Source: Curtobacterium oceanosedimentum | GTDB taxonomy: Bacteria > Actinomycetota > Actinomycetes > Actinomycetales > Microbacteriaceae | Length of the DNA: 64,000 nucleotides | Reading direction: 5' to 3' | NCBI RefSeq assembly: GCF_020297365.1 | Contig: NZ_JAIXIG010000014.1 | Span: forward strand, 1-64,000 | In this document: positions 7,679 through 15,721 of the stretch, one piece after another | How the letters are laid out: each line of letters starts with the position of its first letter | Numbering within the stretch: position 1 is the first letter of the stretch | Notes under the pieces: model-generated | The model's input: the letters and a program-made list of their open reading frames with translations, nothing else | The model's database searches: none | Told to the model about the DNA's origin: nothing | Made by a program: the position numbers and the translations under genes

Positions 7679-10609
7679 TCAGTTCCCCAGGATCACGGTG
7701 CCGTCGGTGTCGTCGTCCGACTCCCCCGACGTCGTCGCCGGTGCGCTGATGCTCGGCGAGGACACCCGGCGGGAGCGGGACCGACCCTGGCCGGGCTGCT
7801 TCGGCTCGGGCAGCGCCTGGAGCACCGAGTCGAGCAACGACTCGGCGTCGGGTGCGACCGTGCGCGGTTCGCGCTTCGGTGCCGCGGCGATCGGGATGTC
7901 GAGGATCGCGACGCTGTTGTCGGTCGGGGTCACGGTGGCGCTCGAGCTCACGCGACGACGGGCCGGGGCCTTCGCCTTCGGTGCGCTCACGGGCTCGGCG
8001 ACGACCGGCTCGGCGGCAGCCGTGGCCGTCGGCGCGCTCGACGCCGACTCGTCCGCCTTCGCCGCGGCGACGACGGGCTCGGCGCCGGACTCGACCACGG
8101 GCTCGGCAGCGGGTGCTCCCTGCGCCTCGGTGCTCTCGGCGGCGGCAGCGGCCTGCTGCTCGCCCCCGCGCCCACCACGGCCGCGACGACGGCGCTTCGG
8201 ACCGGTCGACTGCTCGCCGCCCGCGGTGTCCGTGCTGGTCGGCGCATCGGCCGACGTCGGCGCCGTGGTCTCGGCAGCGGGCGACGCAGCGGCAGCGGCG
8301 TCCTGCTCGTCGTGCGGGATCGTCGAGGCGGCGATCCGTGACAGGGCGTTCTTCACGTCCTCGGTGATCTGGTGCGCCTGGCTCGCCGCACCGGACCCGC
8401 CGTTGCCGGAGCCGCCGTTCCCGTTCCCGTTCCCGTTCCCGTTGCCGGAGCCGCCGTTCCCGTTCCCGCCGTTCCCGTTGCCACGACCCTTGCGACGGCC
8501 CTTGCTCGGACCCGGGTCGGCGTTGTTGTCGTTGACCTTGGCGTTGACCTCGTCGAGCGACTCGCGGAGCCCGACACCGATCTTCTTGCGGGTCATCTGC
8601 ACGAGGCCGAGCGAGGTGATCTCGGCGACCTGGTGCTTCGTCCGGTCGCGGCTCAGGCACTCGACCAGGCGCCGGAGCACCAGGTCACGGTTGTCCTCGA
8701 GCACCATGTCGATGAAGTCGACGACGATGATGCCGCCGATGTCGCGCAGGCGGAGCTGGCGGACGATCTCCTCGGCGGCCTCGAGGTTGTTCTTCGTGAC
8801 CGTCTCTTCCAGGTTGCCGCCGGAGCCGACGAACTTCCCGGTGTTGACGTCGACGACCGTCATGGCCTCGGTGCGGTCGATGACGAGCGAGCCACCCGAC
8901 GGCAGCCAGACCTTGCGGTCGAGCGCCTTGTCGATCTGCTCGTTCAGGCGGAACTCCTCGAAGGAGTCCGGGCCCTCGTACCGCACGACGCGGTCCTTGA
9001 GGTCCGGTGCGACGGCCGACAGGTACTCGTCGATGGTGCCACCGGCGGCCTCGCCGTCGATGATCAGCTTCGTGAAGTCCTCGTTGAAGACGTCACGGAC
9101 GATCTTGATGAGCAGGTCCGGCTCCGAGTGCAGCATGACCGGGGCCTGGCCGCCGGCGACCTTCTTCTGGATGGCCTCCCACTGGCTGGTCAGCCGCTGC
9201 ACGTCGCGGGTGAGCTGCTCCTCGGTCGCGCCCTCGGCAGCGGTGCGCACGATGACGCCCGCGTGCTCCGGCAGGACCTCCTTGAGGATCTTCTTCAGGC
9301 GCGCGCGCTCGGTGTCCGGGAGCTTGCGCGAGATGCCGTTCATCGAACCGTTCGGCACGTAGACCAGGTAGCGGCCCGGCAGCGAGACCTGGCTGGTCAG
9401 GCGGGCGCCCTTGTGGCCCACCGGGTCCTTGGTGACCTGCACGAGGACCTTGTCACCCGGCTTGAGCGCGGACTCGATGCGGCGCCCGTGGCTGGTGTCG
9501 ACGGAGTTCCAGTCGACCTCGCCGGCGTACAGCACGGCGTTGCGGCCGCGGCCGATGTCGACGAAGGCGGCCTCCATCGACGGCAGGACGTTCTGCACCT
9601 TGCCGAGGTAGACGTTCCCGATCAGCGAGACGTTCTCGGACTTGGTGATGTAGTGCTCCGCGAGGATGCCGTCCTCGAGCACGCCGATCTCGATCGTCGA
9701 CGAGCTGGAGCGGACGATCATCTGGCGGTCGACGCTCTCGCGGCGGGCGAGGAACTCGTCCTCGCTGACCACCTGGCGGCGGCGTCCGGCGTCACGGCCG
9801 TCACGACGGCGCTGCTTCTTCGCCTCGAGACGGGTCGAGCCCTTGATGCGCTGCGGCTCGGTGATGAGCTCCGGCTCGCGGCGGCGCGGCTCCTGGTGGT
9901 CGCGCGGCTCGCGGGCCTCACGGTCGGCGCTCGAGCCACGGCGACGCGAGCGGCGGCGCGAGCCACCCTGGTCGTCGCGGTCGTCACGGTCGCGGTCGAA
10001 CCGGTCCTCGCGGTCGTACCGGTCGTCCTCGTCGCGGTCACGGTCGCGGTCCGAGCGCGGCGCGCGCTGCGGCAGCTCCGGCAGCACCGGCGCGTGGAAG
10101 ATCAGGCTGAGCGTGCTCGTGGCCTTCGGCACGAACGGCTCGGCGGCCGGCGCGCTCGCGGGGGTCTCCGGCTCGGACGCGGCCGGACGGGAGGCGCGGC
10201 TGACGTCCGCCCCGTCGGTCGTGGTCGCCTGCTGGTCACCCGACACGACCGGCAGGTCACCGGTCAGCGTGCTCACGTCGTGCGGCTCGGCGCCGCCGTC
10301 GGCGACGGGGTCCACCGCGACGGGGACCTCGGTGTCGGTCGACTCGACCGGTGATGCCGGCGACGCGGGGGAATCCGGCGAGTCGGGCGAATCGGGCGAG
10401 TCCACCGACCCGGGCGACGCGACGCTGGCTGCGGGACGGGCGTCAGCGCCGCCCGTCAGCGCGAGGGTCTCGTCGACGTGGGATGCCTGCTCGGCGTTCC
10501 CCCGGGCCTCCTGGCCGGCCGACCGGGCGCGGCGCCCGCCGAACAGGCGGCCCCGGCGCTTCGGCGCGTTCTCGTCGTTGGTCGTGTTGTCGTTGTTCTG
10601 CTCCACCAT
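7679..10609 (-). CDS. rne: Ribonuclease E/G family endoribonuclease
   Basis: The enzyme cleaves single-stranded RNA and is the likely main mRNA-decay and rRNA-processing endonuclease. The 976 residues begin at ATG 10609, preceded by GAGGAG; longer frames run into the leader. The N-terminal 250 residues are acidic then Arg/Asp-rich and disordered. An embedded S1 domain (GNVYLGKVQNVLPSMEAAFV, about 340) is followed by the catalytic domain with VVDVNTGKFVG and VVDFIDM carrying the metal-binding Asp residues. The C-terminal 300 residues are disordered, with a Gly/Asn repeat at about 710-740. The Cys pair of the zinc-link that normally follows the QMTRK segment is missing. Confidence 0.95.
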   Translation of the reverse strand: MVEQNNDNTTNDENAPKRRGRLFGGRRARSAGQEARGNAEQASHVDETLALTGGADARPAASVASPGSVDSPDSPDSPDSPASPASPVESTDTEVPVAVDPVADGGAEPHDVSTLTGDLPVVSGDQQATTTDGADVSRASRPAASEPETPASAPAAEPFVPKATSTLSLIFHAPVLPELPQRAPRSDRDRDRDEDDRYDREDRFDRDRDDRDDQGGSRRRSRRRGSSADREAREPRDHQEPRRREPELITEPQRIKGSTRLEAKKQRRRDGRDAGRRRQVVSEDEFLARRESVDRQMIVRSSSSTIEIGVLEDGILAEHYITKSENVSLIGNVYLGKVQNVLPSMEAAFVDIGRGRNAVLYAGEVDWNSVDTSHGRRIESALKPGDKVLVQVTKDPVGHKGARLTSQVSLPGRYLVYVPNGSMNGISRKLPDTERARLKKILKEVLPEHAGVIVRTAAEGATEEQLTRDVQRLTSQWEAIQKKVAGGQAPVMLHSEPDLLIKIVRDVFNEDFTKLIIDGEAAGGTIDEYLSAVAPDLKDRVVRYEGPDSFEEFRLNEQIDKALDRKVWLPSGGSLVIDRTEAMTVVDVNTGKFVGSGGNLEETVTKNNLEAAEEIVRQLRLRDIGGIIVVDFIDMVLEDNRDLVLRRLVECLSRDRTKHQVAEITSLGLVQMTRKKIGVGLRESLDEVNAKVNDNNADPGPSKGRRKGRGNGNGGNGNGGSGNGNGNGNGNGGSGNGGSGAASQAHQITEDVKNALSRIAASTIPHDEQDAAAAASPAAETTAPTSADAPTSTDTAGGEQSTGPKRRRRGRGGRGGEQQAAAAAESTEAQGAPAAEPVVESGAEPVVAAAKADESASSAPTATAAAEPVVAEPVSAPKAKAPARRRVSSSATVTPTDNSVAILDIPIAAAPKREPRTVAPDAESLLDSVLQALPEPKQPGQGRSRSRRVSSPSISAPATTSGESDDDTDGTVILGN

Positions 10610-10911
10610 GGACTGGCGCACTCCTCGGCCCCACTCGCACCCTCTCGGGCGGCGGGAATTCTGTCGTTGTGGCGGGCGGCGTCGACGCCCCCGCGCTCGT
10701 TGTCTCGTGACCGGTCTGCGCCAACTTCTCGTTGCGTCCGCGCCCGTTCCGCTCCGGGCACCCGGCCCGGGTCGGCTCGGCGTCGGAGTGACGCTGTCCC
10801 GACCACAGTGCGCTCTCACCGCACCTGATCGCCCGGGTACCGCCCTGTGCAGGCGCCACCCGGAAAGCTCTTCTCGGCGTGCGGCGGACCGCACGACCTC
10901 CAGGCATTATC
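10610..10911 (-). promoter_or_regulatory. Long leader and promoter of the RNase E/G gene
   Basis: A GATAAT -10 box lies on the minus strand at 10911-10906, placing the start of transcription near 10899 and leaving a leader of roughly 290 nt before the ATG. No credible gene is encoded in this 350-bp gap, and no clear -35 box is visible. Long leaders that RNase E itself cleaves are known for Enterobacteria; autoregulation here is inference. Confidence 0.5.
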
Positions 10912-10959
10912 GCACGGCGCATCCGGAAAGCACCGGAACCCGCATGCGATGATGACGGC

Positions 10960-11562
10960 GTGACCGCGTCAGCCCCCGCCCCCCGTCGTCCGATCGCGAT
11001 GGCGGTCTTCCTGCTCGTCACCGGTGCCGTCGGCCTCCTCGGGGCGTTCCAGCTGGTGCTCGACGAGTTCAAGAAGTACGCCGACCCGGACACCGTGCTG
11101 TCCTGCGACCTCAACCCGTTCATCAGCTGCTCGGACGTCATGGCGAGCTGGCAGGGCAACCTCTTCGGCTTCCCGAACCCCCTGCTCGGCCTGCTCGGGT
11201 TCGTCGCACCGATCGCCGTCGCGGTGATGCTGCTCGCGGGCTTCCGGAACGGGTCGCGGTGGTTCTGGATCGCCTTCAACGCCGGTGTCTTCCTGGCCTG
11301 GGTGTTCGTCACCTGGCTGTTCACGCAGACCGTCTGGTCGATCGGCGCGCTCTGCCCGTGGTGCATGCTCGTCTGGTCCGTGACGATCCCGATGTTCTGG
11401 GTGTTCACGATCTGGAACGCCGCGCAGGGCCGGTTCGGTGCAGCAGCCCAGCGGGTCGGGCGCGCCCTGCTGCCGTTCTGCTGGACCTTCCCGCTCGCCA
11501 ACTACCTGTTCATCATCGTGACGATCATCATCGTGTTCCCGAGCGTCCTGACGATCTTCTGA
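10960..11562 (+). CDS. Vitamin K epoxide reductase (VKOR) family membrane protein
   Basis: Bacterial VKOR homologues reoxidise DsbA-type proteins by passing electrons to menaquinone, so they drive disulfide formation in exported proteins. From GTG 10960 the protein has 200 residues and five hydrophobic spans. The four expected cysteines are visible: C49 and C57 in the first periplasmic loop (CDLNPFISCS) and C132-C135 in the active-site CPWC. The conserved Ser/Trp region after C57 (DVMASWQGN) is also present. It is 10 bp before a DsbA-like gene, its likely partner. Choosing this GTG rather than an upstream ATG removes a basic extension that has no counterpart in the family. Confidence 0.93.
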   Translation: MTASAPAPRRPIAMAVFLLVTGAVGLLGAFQLVLDEFKKYADPDTVLSCDLNPFISCSDVMASWQGNLFGFPNPLLGLLGFVAPIAVAVMLLAGFRNGSRWFWIAFNAGVFLAWVFVTWLFTQTVWSIGALCPWCMLVWSVTIPMFWVFTIWNAAQGRFGAAAQRVGRALLPFCWTFPLANYLFIIVTIIIVFPSVLTIF

Positions 11563-11572
11563 CCCCTTCCCG

Positions 11573-12445
11573 ATGCGCGAGCACGAGAGCGGATCGGTGC
11601 GACGCGACGCCCTGCGGGACCGTGCCCGGGTGGCTCGCGAGCAGGCCCGGGCGCGTCGTCGCCGCACGCGGACGCTCGGCATCGCCGCGGTCGTCGTCGG
11701 CGGGCTCGCCGGGGCGGCCGTCGTCGCCGTGTCGGTCGCGGGGTCGGATCAGCCGGCCGGGCCCGGCCCCCGCAACACGGCGAGCGACGGGGTCCTGCTG
11801 CGGGGGTCCCACGGCGCGATCGTGACCGTCCGGACGCCGGCGCTGCCCGACGGCGGTGCGCCGATCCCGACGGCGCAGGACCCCGCGACGACGGACATCA
11901 CCGTGTACGCGGACTACCTGTGCCCGTACTGCAACCAGTTCGAGGCGGACCAGATGCCGCAGATCCGGCAGTGGGTGCGGGACGGCACCGCGACCCTCGA
12001 ACTGCACCCGATCGCCCTGCTCGACCGGATGTCGCGCGGGTCCGACTACTCCACGCGGTCCGCCGCCGCTGCCGCCTGCGTGGCCGACCACGACCCCGAC
12101 GCGTTCCTGGCGTTCGACACGTCGCTCCGTGCGCACCAGCCGTCCGAGGGCACGCGCGGGCTCACCGACGACCGGCTGGTGGCCCTGGCCGAGCAGGCGG
12201 GCGCGACCGACGACGACGTCGCCGGCTGCATCACGCGCCGGGAGTTCGCCGGCTGGGTGGCCGACGCCACGGACCGGGCGGTGCACGACGCCGTACCGAA
12301 CTCCTCGCTCCGTGGGATCACCGGCACCCCGACGGTCATCGTCGACGGAGCGCAGTACGACGGATCCCTCACCGACGCGGCGGCGTTCGCGGCGTTCGCC
12401 CGGCAGCACGGCGACGGCCACGGCCACGGCCACGGCTCGTCGTAG
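11573..12445 (+). CDS. Membrane-anchored DsbA-like thioredoxin-fold protein (CPYC)
   Basis: This 290-residue protein has a basic N-terminal tail, one membrane span at about 37-60 and an extracytoplasmic DsbA-like domain with the redox motif CPYC at 117-120 and the cis-proline segment GTPTVIVDG near 260. It should oxidise thiols in exported proteins and be recharged by the adjacent VKOR protein, with which it is co-transcribed. The C-terminus is an unusual His/Gly run (HGDGHGHGHGSS) that could bind metal. Confidence 0.92.
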   Translation: MREHESGSVRRDALRDRARVAREQARARRRRTRTLGIAAVVVGGLAGAAVVAVSVAGSDQPAGPGPRNTASDGVLLRGSHGAIVTVRTPALPDGGAPIPTAQDPATTDITVYADYLCPYCNQFEADQMPQIRQWVRDGTATLELHPIALLDRMSRGSDYSTRSAAAAACVADHDPDAFLAFDTSLRAHQPSEGTRGLTDDRLVALAEQAGATDDDVAGCITRREFAGWVADATDRAVHDAVPNSSLRGITGTPTVIVDGAQYDGSLTDAAAFAAFARQHGDGHGHGHGSS

Positions 12446-12461
12446 GCCGCTCGGCACACGG

Positions 12462-12499
12462 CGACGGCCCCCGCTCCCGGGTGGGAGCGAGGGCCGTCG
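12462..12499. terminator. Bidirectional terminator between the two DsbA-like genes
   Basis: A 16-bp stem (CGACGGCCC then CGCTCCC, pairing with 12483-12499 around one A/C mismatch) closes on a 4-nt loop. It lies between two convergent stops and can end both transcripts. Confidence 0.8.
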
Positions 12500-12523
12500 T
12501 GTCCGGTCGGTCGGTCGTCCGGG

Positions 12524-13372
12524 CTACTTCGCCGCCGCGTCGATCGCGCTGACGACGGTGCTCAGGTCGTCGAGGCGCTTGCCGTCGACGACGACCGTCG
12601 GCGTCCCGAAGCCGTTGGTGCCCGCGAGGGCCTCGTCCTCGGTCACCAGCTTGGTGGACTTGGTCACCCAGCCCTTGAACTGCTCGGTCGACACGCACTC
12701 GGCGACCTCGGAGCTGGTCGCTCCACCGGCCTTGACGAGGTCCTCGATCTCGGCGTTCGTCAGGCCCTTCGTGCCCTCGGCCGGCTGGTTGTCGAAGAAC
12801 TGCTTCTGCACGTCCAGGAACTTCTCCGGCTCGTTGTCCGCGACGCACATGGCGGCGTTCGCGGCACGGCTGGCGTAGCGCGAGCCCGGGTAGGCGCGGT
12901 CGAGGATCGAGACCGGCTGGATCGCCAGCGTGGCCTCACCCGACTTCACCTTGTCCAGGATCTGGTCGGAGAAGGCGTCCTCGAACTGCTTGCAGACCGG
13001 GCAGGCCCAGTCGACGTACTCGGTGACCGTGACGGCGCCGTCGGCACCGGCGGTCGGGATCGCCGACGGGGAACCCTTCGCCGAGACGGCCGGGGTGCTC
13101 ACCGGGGTGACCTTGCCGTCCTCGGCAGCGAACTGGATCGCGCCGGTGGCCATGTTCTCCGGCCCGGCCGCGGACACGGCGGGTGCGTTGTTCACGTTCA
13201 CCACGACGATCGCGATGATGGCCGCGATCGCCACGATGCCGAGCCCGATGCCGCCCTGCAGGAACCACTTGTTGCGGCGCTTGCGGCGCTTCTCGGCGTC
13301 GGCACGCTGGCGTGCGACCTCACGGGCGTGCTGGCGACGCTCGTTCTTGGTGGGTCGGTCGTTGTTCGTCAC
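12524..13372 (-). CDS. Membrane-anchored DsbA-like thioredoxin-fold protein (CPVC)
   Basis: This 282-residue protein has a basic N-terminal tail, a membrane span at about 36-60 and an extracytoplasmic DsbA-like domain with CPVC at 124-127 and cis-proline segment GTPTVVVDG near 258. It resembles the neighbouring CPYC protein in layout (both have SILDRxYPG/ALLDRMSRG-type segments after the active site) and probably arose by duplication. The different dipeptide between the cysteines predicts a different redox potential. It is convergent with the CPYC gene and 14 bp before ndk. Confidence 0.93.
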   Translation of the reverse strand: MTNNDRPTKNERRQHAREVARQRADAEKRRKRRNKWFLQGGIGLGIVAIAAIIAIVVVNVNNAPAVSAAGPENMATGAIQFAAEDGKVTPVSTPAVSAKGSPSAIPTAGADGAVTVTEYVDWACPVCKQFEDAFSDQILDKVKSGEATLAIQPVSILDRAYPGSRYASRAANAAMCVADNEPEKFLDVQKQFFDNQPAEGTKGLTNAEIEDLVKAGGATSSEVAECVSTEQFKGWVTKSTKLVTEDEALAGTNGFGTPTVVVDGKRLDDLSTVVSAIDAAAK

Positions 13373-13386
13373 GTCGTCCCCGTCGC

Positions 13387-13806
13387 TCAGGCGAACCAGA
13401 GCGCGAGCTCGCGCGCGGCCGACTCGGGGCTGTCCGACCCGTGCACCAGGTTCTGCTGCACCTTGAGGCCCCAGTCGCGGCCGAGGTCACCACGGATGGT
13501 GCCGGGCGCGGCCGAGGTCGGGTCGGTGGTGCCGGCGAGCGAGCGGAAGCCCGCGATCACACCGTTGCCGGCGACGCGCACGGCGACGACGGGGCCGGAC
13601 TGCATGAACTCGACGAGCGGCTCGAAGAACGGCTTGCCCTGGTGCTCCTCGTAGTGTGCGTCGAGCAGGTCACGCGGCGCGGTCAGCATCTTGAGGTCGA
13701 CGAGCTCGTACCCCTTGGCCTCGATCCGGCGGAGGATCTCACCGGTGAGCTGGCGGGCGACGCCGTCGGGCTTGACGAGGACGAGGGTCTCTTCGAGGTC
13801 GGACAC
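13387..13806 (-). CDS. ndk: Nucleoside diphosphate kinase
   Basis: Ndk balances nucleoside triphosphate pools by transferring the gamma-phosphate through a phosphohistidine. The GTG at 13806, preceded by AGGGAG, gives 139 residues, normal for the family, beginning MSDLEETLVLVKPDGV. The active-site His is H122 in NLVHGSDSPESA. A longer frame in the same phase extends into the upstream gene and is rejected. It lies 35 bp after the DUF4233 gene, so it is part of the ileS-folC cluster. Confidence 0.97.
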   Translation of the reverse strand: MSDLEETLVLVKPDGVARQLTGEILRRIEAKGYELVDLKMLTAPRDLLDAHYEEHQGKPFFEPLVEFMQSGPVVAVRVAGNGVIAGFRSLAGTTDPTSAAPGTIRGDLGRDWGLKVQQNLVHGSDSPESAARELALWFA

Positions 13807-13841
13807 GCAGTACTCCCTGTGTTCGGGGTCGAATGTGGTGG

Positions 13842-14258
13842 TCAGTCCTCGCCCATGGCCGCTCGGCGCGCGGCGTTCTGACGGTCGAGCTGACCGCCCT
13901 TGACGAAGCAGAAGACCCACAGCGCCAGGAACACCACGGCGACCGCGAACATGAACGGTTCGATGAACCCGGTGGCGAGGATGGCCGCCTGCAGCAGCCA
14001 CCCGAACCATACACCGGCCCGGTTGCCCGTCAGACGTGAGGCAGCTGCGAGGACGATGATCGCGCCGATGCCGCCACCGAAGGCCGCGGCGGGCGGCAGC
14101 GTGCCCTTGCCGAACACGACGAGCATGGGGAAGAAGAACATGATCGCCTCGAGCACCAGGGCGATCGAGAGCAGGCTCTCCTGCGCCCCGCGCTCGCGGC
14201 GCGGCTTGCGGGTGCGCGGTGCCCGACCCGGCCGGGAGGCACCTGGTGCGTCCGTCAC
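13842..14258 (-). CDS. DUF4233 membrane protein
   Basis: The GTG at 14258 overlaps the folC stop (GTGA), giving 138 residues with a basic N-terminal tail and four hydrophobic segments (about 28-48, 53-73, 80-100 and 103-122). Small four-span DUF4233 proteins are regularly encoded between folC and ndk in Actinobacteria; their role is unknown. The overlap implies translational coupling to folC. Confidence 0.88.
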   Translation of the reverse strand: MTDAPGASRPGRAPRTRKPRRERGAQESLLSIALVLEAIMFFFPMLVVFGKGTLPPAAAFGGGIGAIIVLAAASRLTGNRAGVWFGWLLQAAILATGFIEPFMFAVAVVFLALWVFCFVKGGQLDRQNAARRAAMGED

Positions 14259-15721
14259 TTCGCCTCGCCTTCCCGGTGCACGAGGTCCATGACCGCGCCC
14301 ACCATCACGATGGAGCCCGCGACGAGCACGAGGGCGTCCTCGGCGTCCGCCTCGTCCGCCAGGTCCCGTGCTTCCTGCAGGGCCGCGGCGAGCGTCGGTT
14401 CGACGACGACCCGGTCCTCGCCGACCTCGTCGACGACGACCCGGGCGAACTCGTCCGCGTCGAGCGCGCGCTCCCCCGGCGGCTGCGTCACGACGAAGGT
14501 CGCGACGGTGTCCTTGAGGGCGCGGACGAACCCGCGGGCGTCCTTGTCGCCCAGGATCCCGACGACGCCGACGACGTGCTCCGACGGGAACGCGACGGGC
14601 AGCGCCTCGGCCAGGGCCTTCGCACCGTGCGGGTTGTGCGCGGCGTCGACCACGACGGTCGGCTCCGTGGCGATCGGCTGGAGCCGACCCGGGCTGGTGG
14701 CCCCGGCGAGCCCCTCGGACAGGACGTCCTCGTCGAGGGCCTGCGTCCCGCGGCCGAGGAACGACTCGACGGCGGCGATCGCGACGGCGGCGTTCTCGGC
14801 CTGGTGCCGGCCGAACAGCGGCAGGAACAGGTCGTCGTAGCGCCCGGCGATGCCCTGCACGGTGACGAGCTGACCGCCGACCGCCGGGGTGACGTCGGTG
14901 ACGGCGAACCCGGCCCCCTCGACGGCCAGGGTGGACTCGGTGAGCTCGGCGGCACGCTCGAGCTCGGCCAGCGCCTCGGGGACCTGCCGGCTCGACACCA
15001 CGGCCGACGACGGCTTGACGATGCCGGACTTGGTGCGGGCGATCTCGGCCACCGTCGCACCGAGCTGCTTCGCGTGGTCGATGGCGATCGGGGTGAACAC
15101 CTGGACCTGGCTCTGCACGACGTTGGTGGAGTCCCACTCGCCGCCCATGCCGACCTCGATCACGGCGACGTCGACGGGGGCCTCGGCGAAGCACGCCAGG
15201 GCCAGCACGGTCAGCGCCTCGAAGAAGGTGAGCGGGAGTTCGCCCTTGTCGGTGAGCTCGCGGTCGGTGATCTCGAGCACCGGGGCGATGTCGTCCCAGT
15301 TCTCGACGAAGCGGTCCGCGGCGATCGGCTGGCCGTCGACGACGATGCGCTCCCGGATGGACACCAGGTGCGGGCTCGTCATGAGCCCGGTACGCAGGCC
15401 GTGCGCGCGGACGATGCTCTCGATCGTGCGTGCGGTGGACGTCTTGCCGTTCGTCCCCGTGATGTGGATCACCGGGTACGCCAGGTGCGGGTCGCCGAGG
15501 AGCTCGACGGCACGCCGGGTCGCGGTCAGACGACGCTCGGGGGCCTGTTCGCCGATCCGGGCGTACAGGGCGGCCTCGACGCGGCGCACCTCGTCGTCGT
15601 CACCCCCGTAGGGCACGGCGTCGGTCGGTCCGGCACCGGAGGGGCCCACCGGGATCCGGATGCCGTCCTCGTCGCGGCCGTCGAACGCCTCGTGGCCGTC
15701 GTACTGGTCGTCGTCGCTCAT
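14255..15721 (-). CDS. folC: Bifunctional folylpolyglutamate / dihydrofolate synthase
   Basis: FolC adds glutamate to dihydropteroate and to reduced folates, needed for folate retention and use. The 488 residues contain the Mur-ligase-type ATP-binding motif ITGTNGKTS at about 85-93 and later [10 protein letters not shown] near 360. The first 40 residues are an acidic, probably disordered addition before the catalytic core. The start overlaps the ileS stop by 4 bp (ATGA), so the two are translated together. Confidence 0.96.
   Translation of the reverse strand: MSDDDQYDGHEAFDGRDEDGIRIPVGPSGAGPTDAVPYGGDDDEVRRVEAALYARIGEQAPERRLTATRRAVELLGDPHLAYPVIHITGTNGKTSTARTIESIVRAHGLRTGLMTSPHLVSIRERIVVDGQPIAADRFVENWDDIAPVLEITDRELTDKGELPLTFFEALTVLALACFAEAPVDVAVIEVGMGGEWDSTNVVQSQVQVFTPIAIDHAKQLGATVAEIARTKSGIVKPSSAVVSSRQVPEALAELERAAELTESTLAVEGAGFAVTDVTPAVGGQLVTVQGIAGRYDDLFLPLFGRHQAENAAVAIAAVESFLGRGTQALDEDVLSEGLAGATSPGRLQPIATEPTVVVDAAHNPHGAKALAEALPVAFPSEHVVGVVGILGDKDARGFVRALKDTVATFVVTQPPGERALDADEFARVVVDEVGEDRVVVEPTLAAALQEARDLADEADAEDALVLVAGSIVMVGAVMDLVHREGEAK

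Noticed and set aside
10443-11501. Long minus-strand frame across the VKOR-like gene and the rne leader
   Set aside because: It is antisense to a gene with all catalytic cysteines and hydrophobic spans, and out of frame with rne.
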